A DNA stretch of 64,000 bases from Charina bottae (GCA_023362775.1 JALMGJ010000006.1:9690501-9754500); one strand, 5' to 3'; shown: positions 10,200 to 21,852, counted from the stretch's first letter. A program made the numbers and translations. The notes: generated by a model not told the origin, from the sequence alone.

Positions 10200-11700
10200 T
10201 TTCTTATGCAGACTTTGCTCTTTTTTCAGACTGCCAAAAATGTTTCCAGTTAGTTTCCTGACTAGTGTGTCCCTCAAAGCCAATTATGACAACAGGTCTG
10301 CACAATTTGTCTTCATCGTGTTGAACACAACACTTTCATTGTGTGTTGTGATTAGCCAATAACTTCATAATTTGCACCAATAATATTGTTTTTGCACTTC
10401 TACATAGGACCCGCATGCACTTCCTTTTACCTTTAATGCTTCACAGGCTCCAGTGAAATTACACTAATCATTCTCATACTCTGGAGAAGAGAAAAATGCT
10501 CTGTGTGTGTCCCAGAGCTGTTTTATTGCTTTGCATATTCTACGCTTGAGAAATGGGCCAAGCTTTCATCTCAAGCATGCCATCTTCTCCACTTGGATAC
10601 TCTTCAGATCTCCTGGGGTTGGAGAAATCCAGGCTAGGGAGGCTGGTACTCTATAATAATTCCACCAAAGCTGAGAACTCTTCTGGAATTGCATCCTTCT
10701 TTATCCTTCAAGGTCAACAAGCCAGGATCTCTTCCGGTAACTCTTGGCAGGGCCTTGGGAAGGAGCAGCCTTGGGTTGAAGACAAGGTGTTGTCTATTGT
10801 TGTGGGAAAGAATGCAGAAACTGCAGAGGCCGGGGCGGTGAGAAAAGGAAAACCTGATTTGGATTGGGAGGATTAGGATTCGGAGTTAGCGTGGGAAAAG
10901 GAACAGAGTCATTTTGATCTGTTTATATACCAAGAGAGCTTCTGCATCAATCCATCCTGTTCCATTGTCTTCCTTGGACGCTAATCTGCACACAATAAAG
11001 CTAGTCCTTAGTTGTGTCTTGATTCCCTGGAGAAAACAGCTGCTGTGGTCCTCTCAGCCACCAGGACTACAGAATCAGATACCAGGAGATGTATACTATT
11101 ACTCCAAGGAGTAAACTACCAGGATTTCCAGCTGGTGAGTTCCCTGACTAGAAATACCAGTGCAGATTTGAGGAAACAGATTCCCAAACTTTTGGGGCAA
11201 CAAAAAAGTGTGGGTGGACTTTGCCCCCAAAAGAAGGAGACCCAGTGTGGAGAAGTGGTGATGAAGATGATGGACTGGCATTGGGGAGACCAAGTTTTTG
11301 TCCCCTGAGTGATTTGGGGCTAGTCCCTCTCTCTCAGCCGAACCCGTCTCCCAGGATTGATATTGTGGGGAAAATACGGGAATGCTAAGTATGCTGCCTT
11401 GCGTTCCTGAACAAAAGGAAAGATATACTGTAGATCTAATAAAACAAAGTAAAAACAAACAAACAAACAAATAAATAAATAACAGAGAAGTCTATTGTTT
11501 CCAACGGGTACCTAGACAATTGATATACAGTAATTTGCCTCAATTTACTTCTTTAAAGGTACTTTCCTTTTTTATTGCCAGTGTTGCATCCTTATCCAAT
11601 CCAAATTCCATTTTGATGTCATCTCTAACTGCAAATAGTTTTTAAAAGACAATTTTGCTGTTGTTCTTATTAATGCTATTATTATTATATATTTTTTAAA
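10200..11700. other. No gene recognised
   Basis: Unique-looking sequence with small open frames that lack recognisable protein families. An A-rich tail near 11440-11482 may be an old retroelement end. Confidence 0.5.
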
Positions 11701-11711
11701 ATCCATTGAAT

Positions 11712-11922
11712 TGTGCCTGATTCTCGGAGACTGCCTGGACAAGTCCCTGCAGTTTTCTTGGCAAGGTTTTGCAGAAGTGGTTTGCCATTGCCTCCTTCCT
11801 AGGGCTGAGAAAGAAGGACTGGCCCAATGTCCCCCAGCTGGCTTTGTGCCTAAGGCAGAACTAGAACTCGCGGTCTCCTGGTTTCTAGCCTGCTGCCTTA
11901 ACTACTACACCGCACTGGCTCT
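11712..11922 (-). mobile_element. CORE/MIR-like SINE, squamate family
   Basis: On the minus strand a tRNA-like head (CAGTGCGGTGTAGTAGTTAA) precedes the core CTGG..GACATTGGGCCAGTCC and a 3' part with AACCTTGCCAAGAAAACTGC. The same family is at 28.45, 45.4, 53.8 and 54.1 kb. Confidence 0.7.
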
Positions 11923-12039
11923 CTATTGTCTATTAATCCAAGGAATATCCGTCTTTAGACCAGATATTTTCCTATGTATTTTCCGTTGTTTCAACTAAGA
12001 ACCCAGGAGTTGTGGAGGTATCGTCTTAATATCTTCTTA

Positions 12040-12180
12040 ATTGGATTTTATATTTATATTGTTATTTAAGAATACTGTTTTTATTGTATTTTAACCTGTA
12101 TTTATTTTAGTTTTATTGTAAACTGCCCATCTTGAGTGAGATGGGCAGTGACAAAATTTGAAATATAAATAAATAAATAC
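12040..12180 (+). mobile_element. L2-clade LINE 3' terminus fragment
   Basis: Ends AACTGCCCATCTTGAGTGAG, ATGGGCAGTG and (AAAT)n, matching the hairpin-like L2 3' end (complementary GCCCATC / GATGGGC). Confidence 0.65.
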
Positions 12181-13059
12181 ATTTGAAACTCCAAACAAAG
12201 CATATTTTTGCAAAATCATTGGTGTCAAGTCCAGTAAATTTAAAATTTCAGAATATTTGGTGAATCCATTTGGTATGGCTTCAAGAGCTTTGATTGCTAA
12301 ATTTTTCTTCCAAAGTCTTTCAACTTCCATTTGCAAATCCCAATATTGTTGTTGTTATCTCCACATTAGGGTTGTGGGAGCCCCCCAAATATTCAGAAGT
12401 TGACAAAAAATGGTTTTGGGAAAACACTCCCCAAAACAGATCTGTCAGGACCGTAATGCTAATGATGATGATGGTGAGGATTCCAGGAAGAGATGTAAAA
12501 TGGATGGTGCTGCAACTTTCTGTTGCAGCTCTCACCAGCTGCCTGTCTTCCCATCAGGCTTTTCTTATCACAGCCAGCCAAAGGAACTTTTGCCTCTTTA
12601 TAGACAAATAAAGCTTATTTAATTGAAATAGGAACCACTCACCTACATTACGCAACTACAGAAATATGCAACCTTTGACTTTAAAAGGCTTGAAATAGAA
12701 TCAAGGCTGGAATAGGTGAAATGAGATATCACAATACTCTCCTGTCCTTTTTTTTAGCAATATTTTGCCACCCATCTTGGCTCACTTTAAGAATAAAGAA
12801 AAGTCATCTAGAAAAAGGATTTGGTCCGAGCAATCAAAACACAAGGATTTTCTACTGTACTTTTTTTAATTGGAGTTACATGCGTCTTTGCCCCTCATAA
12901 GCTAAGTGCCAGATGCTTGGGGTTGACCTTCATTTTATCTTGAGTAATTAATTAATCACGCACTAATTGAAACTTCTCTAGTCCTAATGTAACCTGCTTG
13001 AAGGATGCCATGCATGAAAGATCAGTGTAAGCCTTCAAGCTGAACTATTCCTTTTTTTT
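12181..13059. other. No gene recognised
   Basis: AT-rich; no family recognised. Confidence 0.5.
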
Positions 13060-13475
13060 TTCTAGGCTCATGAGGGACCCTGAAAAAAGTCAAACCGATG
13101 AAGGGCAGAAAGGGGTTGAGCGTTCACAAGGCCTGAAGCATTTCTTCCAAATCGCTTCTGGAGCATGCAATGGCTCTGTTTAATGGACTGCGAGAATGAC
13201 CTTGGGAGACAGGAGGAAGAGCTGCAGCCAGGGCAACGGTCAGACAAGAGGTATCTCAGCCCACAGAAGGAATGGGGTGGAGGAAGCGTCTCAGAAGGGA
13301 CCCTCCCTAGTTCTCCTGAAAGTAAAGGCAAGGGAGGAGGGAAATGCTTTCAGACTTGCAAGACTGATGTCAGCCCTTCAGGGAAGTCCGGACAGGAAAC
13401 CAAAACCATGAGTCTTATATGCTACCTTTATTGTAAGGTTACGGTAACAGAATCTTGCATGACTGATTCTGGGGG
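13060..13475. mobile_element. LTR-like repeat, copy 3, with internal inversion
   Basis: 13060-13345 reads in the opposite orientation to copies 1 and 2 (AGACAGGAGGAAGAGCTGCA and GGGCAACGGTCAGACAAGAG). At about 13346-13460 it switches to the TGTCAGCC...GTAACAGAATCTTGCA segment in reverse. CTTGCAAGA lies on one side of the switch and TCTTGCA on the other. Confidence 0.4.
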
Positions 13476-13519
13476 CTGCATCCAGGCCTGGGGCTTCAGA
13501 GTGTGGTGTTCATCAATCT

Positions 13520-14050
13520 CAGAGGTATATGCAAGATGTGGTTTAAAAAGTCAAGATGCCAGCCACAATGATACAATTGAAGCTTCACCCATTTTTATGT
13601 GCAATACAGGTAGTCCTCGCTTAACGACCACAATTGGGACCGGAATTTTGGTTGCTAAGCGAAGCGGTCATTAAGCAAATCCGACCCAATTTTACGACCT
13701 TTTCTGCAGCGGTCATTAAGCAAACCACTGCAGTCATTAAGCGAATCACGTGGTTGTTAAGCAAATCATGCGGTTCCCCACTGATTTTGCTTGCCAGAAG
13801 CCGGCCGGGAAGGTCGAAAATGGCAATCACATGACCATGGGATGCTGCGACAGTCATAAGTGTGAGAACCAGTCGTAAGTCATTTTTTACAACACCGTTG
13901 TAAGTCCAAACAAATGGTTGTTAAGTGAGGACTACCTGTAGGTGGAATTTATGGGCAATGGTCCATCTTATGTGCAATGGGTGGATCTTCAATCCTATCG
14001 TCATGGCTGCCACCTTGACTTTCTTAACCACACTCGGTGGACCCCCTTGA
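13520..14050. mobile_element. Palindromic MITE (GTCAAGATGGCGG family), copy 2, interrupted
   Basis: The left part contains AAAAAGTCAAGATGCCAGCC and the right part GCTGCCACCTTGACTTTCTT. They are separated by the mariner-like MITE at 13607-13938. Confidence 0.55.
13607..13938. mobile_element. Mariner-like MITE (CAGGTAGTCCTCGCTTAACG), copy 2
   Basis: Ends CAGGTAGTCCTCGCTTAACG and GTTAAGTGAGGACTACCTG, flanked by TA on both sides (13605-13606, 13939-13940), as for Tc1/mariner/pogo elements. Nested in another MITE. Confidence 0.8.
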
Positions 14051-14451
14051 GTACTCTAATTGGTTTTGGTTGGTAAACAAAACAGAGTTCTCTACAAAAT
14101 AAGCCTCTCATACTTGAGTGCAAAATCTGGGGCGACCACATTGCCATTGTGACAATCGTTTTAAACTGTTGTATCTCTGGCTATGAGAGGATGACCATCT
14201 CAACATTCCCATTCCAGATATTTCTTTCTCCTATTCTTGGGAAATTCTGCAGGCTTTTCTCAAGCCTGGAAAACCCCACAGGATCTTTGTGCTGGGAGGC
14301 AACCAGTGATAAATGAAAGAGGAGAGCCTCATTATACCAATCTGGACACACGATGCGTCGAAGTCAAGTCTGCCAATATGTCTATGAAGGTTCTCAGTCA
14401 TCCAGGTGGAATTGTCTGTAGCTTGAATCATGTCAACTGGATTTCTATTTT

Positions 14452-14500
14452 CTCAGTGGAAACGTTTCGCTCCTTATCCAAGGGGCTTCTTCAGTCTGAG
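14452..14500 (-). ncRNA. Hammerhead-ribozyme-like motif of PLE terminus (left arm)
   Basis: Minus strand, 5'-3': stem I strand CTCAG, core CTGAAGA, stem II GCCCCTT/AAGGAGC (one C-A mismatch) closed by loop GGAT, core GAAAC, predicted cleavage triplet GUU, then CTGAG to close stem I. Stem III is minimal (AC/GU). One extra unpaired base sits between CTGAAGA and stem II, so activity is uncertain. Hammerheads in PLE termini are an established family trait. Confidence 0.5.
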
Positions 14501-14909
14501 CAAAGTTGGTAAGGGAATCCTAAATATGTTCCTAGGTAGCTGTGTGACCTTACACCTGGGGCTAGGTCATGGTTATTTTGAGATGTTTGTTTCTAAGTCC
14601 CTTTATCATCTAAAGGAGGATCGTTAAGATTACCCTGCTGCTGTTGAGCTTTTGATATGGTCTTAATCTTCCTAGGCACAGAAGACAGAGCCGGGAGAAA
14701 GATGGGAGAAAGATTGTGCCTGAGGCCCCCACCTCTATTCAAGGAAGGATTTTCCAAGTTGGCATAAATGGATTCCTTGACCCCTCTCTCAAACGATCTT
14801 CCTTTAAATAATAAAAGGACTTAAAATAACATCTCAATATAACCATGCCCCCAGGTGTAAGGTCACACAGCTACCTAGAAACATATTTAGGATTCCCTTA
14901 CCAACTTTG

Positions 14910-14958
14910 CTCAGACTGAAGAAGCTCCTTGGATAAGGAGCGAAACGTTTCCACAGAG
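14910..14958 (+). ncRNA. Hammerhead-ribozyme-like motif of PLE terminus (right arm)
   Basis: Same fold as the left arm but with a perfect 7-bp stem II (GCTCCTT / AAGGAGC around GGAT). Core CTGAAGA and GAAAC are intact. The outer stem I strand is CAGAG instead of CTGAG, giving one mismatch. Confidence 0.52.
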
Positions 14959-15009
14959 AAAATAGAAATCCAGTTGACATGATTCAAGCTACAGTCAAGT
15001 CTGCCAAGT

Positions 15010-16040
15010 TATTCCACAGGACCCGTAAACGACAGGAGGCAGGGGGTCCCGCTCTCTTGAGCAGAATGCACCAGCAAGAGACCACTGCACTTTCTCCAAA
15101 TGCTTCCAGATTGATTCAAATGCAACCGGTTCTTTAGTTAAATATTTACATATTTAGTAAGCGGGGCCAGGTATTATATACACCTAGCAAATCTAAATCT
15201 ATTTAGTTTAGCCAGCCCGCCCCGCCTGGTCTTGAAAAAGCAGAGCAGTGTTGGACCTTGTTAGAATTTGGAAGGGAGACCACTAATACCAGGGCTGTAA
15301 CCCAACTGGAAAGCTGAAAAACAAATCTACCAGAAAATAAAACACCAGCAAATTGCCAAGAAAGCCAAAAGGATATTGCAAGATGTCACCAGGGTTTGTG
15401 GGAGATTTTTATTTTTTTCTATACTTGCCCAAGGAGAGAGGTTAACAAATAAAGCTCTGCGGGAAAAGCTGAAGCTTAGGGTCTGGTGACTTTGCAGTGG
15501 GAGGCAGATATGTAACATGGAGGCAGTTGCTGTATCCTAGGCCTCCTGAACTTGCAAATAAAATTTTAATATATTCGGTTTAGGCACCACTAGAGTCCAA
15601 AAGAATTCCTGGGGTTGACACATCCATGTAATTTCTGGGAAATAAGAGAGAAATGGTTTGAAGCTGCCTTCAATCAGCCTAAACTGCAGTGGGATTCCCT
15701 AGTGGTCTCCCATCGAAATGCTAACCATGCTTTGCTTTTGTGAATGTAGTCAAGGTTAGCTACGTGTTGCCCCCTACTGGGCTGGTTAGATAGTTAACAT
15801 CATCTTTAGCACAAATGATAAAGGAGCAATACGTGCACGGCAATACTTCCAGAGTATTGAAATATAGTAATTGTAAAATAATATATTCCATGCACAATGT
15901 ACCACTCAGCCTAATTTTAAACTAAGATATCAAACCTTGGCCACATGAAATCATAATCTTGCCAGTTCACAAATCCATGATGGTAAATCAGGAGAAACTC
16001 TTAACTACCCAGAATTGAGTAATTGTTACCTCCCTGCAGG
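15010..16040. other. No gene recognised; one CTCF-like site
   Basis: Unique-looking sequence. The only feature I can support is the motif at 15768-15780. Confidence 0.5.
15768..15780 (-). promoter_or_regulatory. CTCF core consensus, perfect match
   Basis: The minus strand reads CCAGTAGGGGGCA, matching CCASYAGRKGGCR at all 13 positions. Occupancy cannot be inferred. Confidence 0.5.
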
Positions 16041-16048
16041 ATAAATCT

Positions 16049-16096
<48 letters not shown>

Positions 16097-16100
16097 TTAT

Positions 16101-16138
<38 letters not shown>

Positions 16139-16185
16139 TTATTATTTATAATTATTATTATTATTATTCTACTATTATATTCCAA
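16049..16185. repeat. (ATC)n then (AAT)n/(TTA)n microsatellite
   Basis: About 16 ATC units followed by AAT and ATT runs that can pair with each other. Confidence 0.95.
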
Positions 16186-17047
16186 ATTGTTGATATATAA
16201 TTCAAAAGCACATTCACATTTTTTTTTAAAAAAAACAGTGGTCTTTGTAACACCATATTAACAATTTTGTGGCTATCAAACCAAGAGAAGGAATAAACGA
16301 AGGAGGGAAATGTAATATGCTGGTAAAAAGATTGTGCCGGATTTCCTGCTTGGTCTGGATGCTATAATCTCCCATAATTGCAGTCAGTAGTTCAGAGCAA
16401 CGCATCTCTGTTCTATTTGAGTAATGAAAGTTCCTAGTTAACAAATCAATTTACAAAATGTAAGTGCCTTGTGTTTGCTGGAACAGATATTTGGATAGGT
16501 ATATCTTGCAGCTTCCTTAACGCAGGCCAGCGCAAAATGATTAGTGGCATCCAATAAGTTAGAAAAATCAAAACGATGCCAACAATATGTTCCAAATGAA
16601 ATGCTAACAATAGCAACAGGAACGTTTCTATCATTCCCCAATGGACTCCACTGTCTGGAAAGTGATGGGAGACCAATTACACCAATTTGTGAGGGCATCA
16701 TCTTGGGAAAATTTGAAGAAAGATTAAAGATAGACTCTGGTCAAGACTGACACCTGCAGACTACAGAGACATATCATTGTTTTTCCTTTGGCCATGGTAG
16801 AAAAGTAGTTATCTTCTCCCCTTCTTCTTCCTCCCCAAGGCAGCCTATACCTCTCATATTTCCTAGTGGCCTCCTATCCAAGTTCTAGTCGGCTCAGCCC
16901 AGATCAGCTAGGTGCTGTGTTGCAGAAGGAGTTAGGAGAAACGCTGCCTCTTTGCTTCTGCTTCCAACACATCACTGGTTGATTTTGTTCTCACTGACAA
17001 ATGCAAGCCTATGGTTGTTGTGGGTGTTCCGGGCTGTGTGGCCGTGT

Positions 17048-17109
17048 CCTGGCAGATTTGGTTCCTAACGTTTCGCCAGTCGCTGTGGCTGGCATCTTCA
17101 GAGGACAGG
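17048..17109 (-). ncRNA. Hammerhead-ribozyme-like motif, family 2, left arm
   Basis: Minus strand: stem I strands CCTG+TCCT and AGGA+CAGG separated by an 11-nt internal loop, core CTGAAGA, stem II GCCAG/CTGGC, core GAAAC, predicted cleavage triplet GUU. As in family 1, one unpaired base (T) lies between the core and stem II. Confidence 0.5.
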
Positions 17110-17368
17110 AGCACAGCTAGAAGATTCTCTGTGCCCAAGTGGAGGGTGTGTTGTTTATAGCTGTTTATAGCTGTTGTTTATAGCTGCTGAGAGATTGTGT
17201 GTCTTCTGTGGGTCATTTACAGCACCACACCCCCTAATCACCACAAAGAACCCTCTCCTAATATCTTGTAAATGACCCACAGAAGACAAACACCCTCTCA
17301 GCAGCTATAAACACCAGCAGGAACACACACCCTCCACTTGGGCACAGAGAGAATCTTCTAGCTGTGCT

Positions 17369-17430
17369 CCTGTCCTCTGAAGATGCCAGCCACAGCGACT
17401 GGCGAAACGTTAGGAACCAAATCTGCCAGG
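17369..17430 (+). ncRNA. Hammerhead-ribozyme-like motif, family 2, right arm
   Basis: Mirror copy of the left-arm motif with the same core and pairing segments intact (CCTGTCCT, CTGAAGA, GCCAG/CTGGC, GAAAC, AGGA, CAGG). Confidence 0.5.
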
Positions 17431-17744
17431 ACACGGCCACACAGCCCAGAAAACCCACAACAACCATCGGATTCCGGCCGTGAAAGCCTTCAACTATACA
17501 TTAAAATGCAAGCCTGTTTGGAAGAACTCAACATTTATAAAAGATAATCAGATGCACATGACTACAGACTTGTCTATGCCACCCTTTTTCTAAGAATGGA
17601 GGTGCTCTTCTTAGGAGCTGAAGAACCATGGACTTTCAAGGGGGGCAGGTGCCAAAATCTGCAACCTGGCAGTGGTGGCATCACAAATGAAGCCCACCCT
17701 TTTGGTACATGTATGTGGTACTGTATGTGTAGAAAACAGGGCCA

Positions 17745-17997
17745 AGATTTGATTGCAGTGCTGCTTTGGACACATTCTGCAAAGACCCAGCTCTCTAGAG
17801 AAGGCTCTGATGCTGGGAAAGGTGGAAGGAAAGAGAAGAAGAGGATGACCAGCAGCAAGGGGGATGGACTCAGTTACGGTGGCGATGGGGGCACTATTGG
17901 AAGACCTGAAAGACCAGTTTGGGGCAGATCCTCCTGGAGAAAATCTATCTATGTGATTGCTTGAGTCAAAAACGACTTGATGGCACATAATTGAATA
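17745..17997 (+). mobile_element. RTE-type LINE 3' end (BovB-related), split by BovB
   Basis: Contains GAAGAAGAGGATGACCAGCA and GACTTGATGGCACATAAT. Its (AATC)n tail resumes at about 18098, after the BovB insertion. Confidence 0.65.
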
Positions 17998-18097
17998 AAC
18001 TCCGGGAGACAGTGGAAGACAGGAAGGCCTGGCGTGCTATGGTCCATGAGGTCACAAAGAGTCGGACACGACTAAACGACTGAACAACAACAACAAA
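17992..18097 (+). mobile_element. BovB LINE 3' end
   Basis: TGAATAAACTCCGGGAGACA through GAGTCGGACACGACTAAACG to (AAC)n. It sits inside the tail of the older RTE element. Confidence 0.85.
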
Positions 18098-18129
18098 ATC
18101 AATCAATCAATCAATTATAATGTAATAAT

Positions 18130-19460
18130 GCTATAGTACAATAATAATAACAACAACAATATAATTTCAAGACACCCTACATCAGCTGCCTGAGGTGGTT
18201 GCCTCCCTGTCTAATGACAGGGCCTTGTCCTGAATTAAAATTCCTAGCAGGCTGGGAAGAGTCTGGATGGTTTTGCACAGCATTCTCATTTTTCTCAGTG
18301 CAACCTGCCTCACAAGGCTGTTGTGAAGGTAAATTCTACCCAGGGCAAAGAATTATGCATGCTGTCATTAAGCAGTTTGGAAGAGAATCCAGATAAAAAT
18401 GGAAAAACATGTAGAAGAAAAGGTGCAGCTATGTGGGAATATTCCAGATGTTGAGTTTGCCTTCACTGCAACCACACTTAGGATCTTCTGTCCCATCTCT
18501 TGAGTTGGGCTGGTGACACTCCTTAAACAGCGTCTCTTCCCTTCCAGCTATTCCTCTCTTCTAAGTTGGCTACCACCATTCATGTGTTTTGTAACGTGGA
18601 CTCTTCGACAATGCGGTCTTTCATGGTTTTTTTCCCCCCAAAGTAAAACCCTCTGTAAGAAAATATTTTTTAAAACGGATTTCTAGGATCACCAAATAGA
18701 GCTTTGGCAGGAAGAAAGATTACGCCCAAAAGCAAATATTGGGGGAAATTAACCTTAGAACAAAATCTGCTTTCTTTCCGAAACCGTAAAACTCCAGTGA
18801 TAAATTTCCCCCCAAATTACTAAAATCCAGCGTTTTGCTTCATTTCCTAACTATATTTCCAAGAAACAACCAGCTTCCCTCGCCTCTCTTTGGGTTGGCA
18901 GCGACCATGCTGCCTTGAAGCTAAAAGTCAGCAGCAGGACTGGTAGAAATCCAATTTTGGGTACTTCTTAGAGGTTGGTACCCTGACTGTAGTCTCTGTC
19001 AAGCTTGAAATCTTTGTTCAGGAATAAATCTAATCTCCTGACACTTCACCCTCTGCTTCTCAGATAGACTAGGCAGAAGGCTCACAGGTACAGCCCAGAT
19101 AGATTAGAATCTTCATTGCAGGCCAGAATGAAGCCACCAACCCCACAGTTGATTGCTGTAGAAAGTAAGGAAGATGACCTTGATGGAAATATGCAAGAAC
19201 TGTTACCTAGGCAAAAGGGGCTGAAACAATTTTTAAGTCCAGAACAATGAGATAACATTTGAAAGCAGGTCAGGCATGTTGGGTTCTGAAATGTTAGTAA
19301 CAGAAAACCCAAGCAGTGTTTTATTTAGTTTATCAGAGTAGAAGCGTCCAGAAATCAACTTGCACAGAAGGCTTATCTTCTTCTTTTTTTTAGTTCAGAA
19401 AAATAAACACTCTTCACACATTTAGTCAGTGTAAAAAGGAAAATAAAGATTGCTTACATT
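18130..19460. other. No gene recognised
   Basis: Unique-looking AT-rich sequence without recognisable repeats or coding potential. Confidence 0.5.
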
Positions 19461-19808
19461 TTATTTGTAGATCTTGTCACAAGCAGTTTCATTGTTGAAA
19501 CGGTCCCATGCGTGCAAACGAGTTGTTCTGACCAGACCCACGCATGTGGCCCTGCTGGATGCAAGTATGAGCCACAAGGAGAGAGAAGGTAAAAACCTTC
19601 CTCCCTCATGGAGGTCCAAGGAGAGAGAGAGGGGGGCAAGAGGAAACAGGAAGTCAATTGACTCAGACACCTCCCACACAAGCAGTAGGGTTAGGCTTAA
19701 CATAGAAGCCCCTCCTTCATGTTCGTGTGAGACGTGCTGAGCTGAAAACCTGTTTAAATTCAACAAGGCAGACACCTCCCCAATTCTTTGGAGTAAAAGA
19801 AGAGGTCC

Positions 19809-19955
19809 AGCACAATCAGATTTGCAAGATTGATGTCAGCCTCACTGGGTAGACCAGACCAGGAAATCAATGCCACAGTAGCTCAGTAAAGCTACTTTGA
19901 CTTAAGTTGGCTGTAACAGAATCTTGCAAGTCTGATTGTGCTGGACTTTCTCCCC
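19809..19955. mobile_element. LTR-like repeat segment in a fold-back, copy 4
   Basis: A 110-bp LTR-like segment (TGTCAGCC ... CTGTAACAG) is bounded by inverted arms TCCAGCACAATCAGATTTGC and, on the other side, GCAAGTCTGATTGTGCTGGA. Same architecture as the copy at 13346-13460. Confidence 0.45.
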
Positions 19956-19959
19956 CTTC

Positions 19960-21520
19960 TTATACTCCTGCGAATTAGGGAAGTGTCTCTCTGAGCCTCT
20001 TCCGAATGCCATCTGATTTCTCACTTCATTGCACATTCAAACTTAGCATTGTGTCTGTTCTTTTCAACACATTTTAAAATGACCAACTTCTATAGTAGTC
20101 AAATAGGAAATTTAAAGAACGAAGGCTTTCTTGCCTTAACTTTGGGGGGGGGGGGGGAGAGAATCCATGTTCAAAATTTACACCGCAACTAAACATTCCT
20201 AGGAACAGGAAATGGAAATTGGTGGCTACTCTTCACAAGAGAGGCAAATGGGTAAGAAGAAGAATTGTGGCAAGGTGAAACTTTCATTTGAGTAAGAATT
20301 ATTTAAATCTGGCTAGAAATTCAGTCTTTTAAAAATTCTTCTCTTGTGTTTTTTAAATCTGTTCATCTGCTTTCTTGGCATGTGTACATGCATGTGTGTG
20401 TGTGTGCACATGGAGAAGGGAGAGCCATGCTTGGAGTGCAATGCTTCTTTGTAATTTTATTAATTTAGCCTCGAGCAACATTTAATTATTTGCCTGACTT
20501 TGCAGTTCAGAAAGCCAATATTAACCTAATGCATTCCTATCCAGCTGAATCAATCACCATTCAATTACAGAGTCCAAGTTATTGATTGTTGATGGAACGG
20601 TCAGGCAGAGAGCAGAATAATCCATTCCAAAAAAGTTCTCATTACAAACCGATCTCTGGAATATGTGATGCTTCCCTATGTGGCCAGAGAGAAATATTTC
20701 CATTCCATGTATGGATAATTTCATTAGTTATCGAAGAACCGGCTCAGTCTCTTTTCATTAACTCAAACTTGAATTAATCTTGATCAAAACATGATTTGAT
20801 TTTTCCAAAGTGCCAAATTAGATTCGGTCCACCGCATCTCTCAAGAATCTGGCTGCTGGGCCATTGCTGCATTTGTTCAGTAACTGGTCTCAAATTCAAA
20901 CTCACCTTACAGGGAAGATGAACATAATGATTTTCACATTCCAAGATGTCAAACTGGATTGGTTGACTATGTTCATAAGAAGCAACCAGTCAGTCAATTA
21001 TTCCACCTAGTACCATATCTGGCAACAGCATGGCAGAGTTTCAGACGGGTTCCACACAGGCAACCAGGTACTGGATCTAAACTGGTTTTTCCTCAGAGGG
21101 CTGGAACTTCAATTAGCAGGAGAAACATATGATTCCTCAGACTAGTGCAACAACAGAGGATTCAGTGGGCTTCTTTGTGCTTTTCTGAACATGCTACTTG
21201 ATGTTTTGAGGTGGCGCTGTCTCTTGGAACGTTCAGTTGAGTTTATTTCGGTCATAAGCCAGCTCAACGTAAATTCAAAACAAAACATGTAATTCCCTAA
21301 TAGTGGGCAGTGAAAATAAACAGTGGTACACAGAACTGTGAAACCTAAATGTAAATAACTAATTGAAATAATCCAGAATAAACTGAAGATAATAATCAGC
21401 TTGTCTGAGCGAAAGGGACATCTAAGAGCTGCTGATGGATAGGTTACAGCAAATACTACAGACAGCAAACTAACATTTGGCTACGTTCAGTGAGACAGAG
21501 TCAGATTGATCAGGTAATAA
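19960..21520. other. No gene recognised
   Basis: Unique-looking sequence with a G-tract at 20144-20157 and a short (TG)n near 20394. 20490-20860 is AT-rich with many homeodomain-like ATTA cores and no visible repeat. Confidence 0.5.
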
Positions 21521-21852
21521 TGATTGATTGATTGATTACGTGCCATCAAATCGTTGTTGGCTCTTAGCAACCACTTAGATCTTCTCCATGACAATCTGTC
21601 CCTAACCTGGTCCTTCAGAATTTCCAACAGTTCACCCATCACTGCTGTAACCGAGTCCATCCACCTTGCTGCTGGTCGTCCTCTTCTCCTCTTTCCTTCC
21701 ACCTTTCCCAGCATTGGAGCCTTCCCCAGAGAGCAGGGTCTTTGCATCATGTGTCCAAAGTAAGATAATTTAGGCCTGATCATTTGTGCTTCAAGTGAGA
21801 ACTCTCGGTCAATTTGTTTGATGATCCATTGGTTTATTTTCTTGGCTGTCAT
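21521..21852 (-). mobile_element. RTE-type LINE 3' end (BovB-related)
   Basis: The minus-strand open frame gives INQWIIKQIDREFSLEAQMI, then RRRGRPAARWMDSVTAVM and DQVRDRLSWR, the C-terminal block of RTE reverse transcriptases. The (AATC)n tail is at the low-coordinate end. 5'-truncated and non-functional. Confidence 0.75.

Larger units (their letters stand above)
14377..14993. mobile_element. Penelope-like element remnant with inverted termini (family 1)
   Basis: Two copies of the same PLE terminus lie head-to-head: 14377-~14590 (minus sense) and ~14840-14993 (plus sense). Flanked by a perfect 14-bp target-site duplication GTCAAGTCTGCCAA (14363-14376 and 14994-15007), so the inverted arrangement arrived as one insertion. 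Inverted terminal arrangements and 12-15 bp duplications are typical of Penelope-like retroelements. The left terminus ATGTCTATGAAGG is shared with the coding PLE at 43.49 kb, which links this non-coding copy to that family. Confidence 0.82.
17011..17503. mobile_element. Penelope-like element remnant with inverted termini (family 2)
   Basis: A left arm starting GGTTGTTGTGGG (minus sense) and a right arm (plus sense) ending near GTGAAAGCCTTCAACTATAC are near-identical inverted copies. Perfect 12-bp target-site duplication AAATGCAAGCCT (16999-17010 and 17504-17515). No coding sequence. A shorter relative lies at 63.22 kb. Confidence 0.78.

Noticed and set aside
13165..13674. 169-codon open frame
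   Set aside because: Spans the LTR-like repeat and a MITE boundary; no domain, likely chance.
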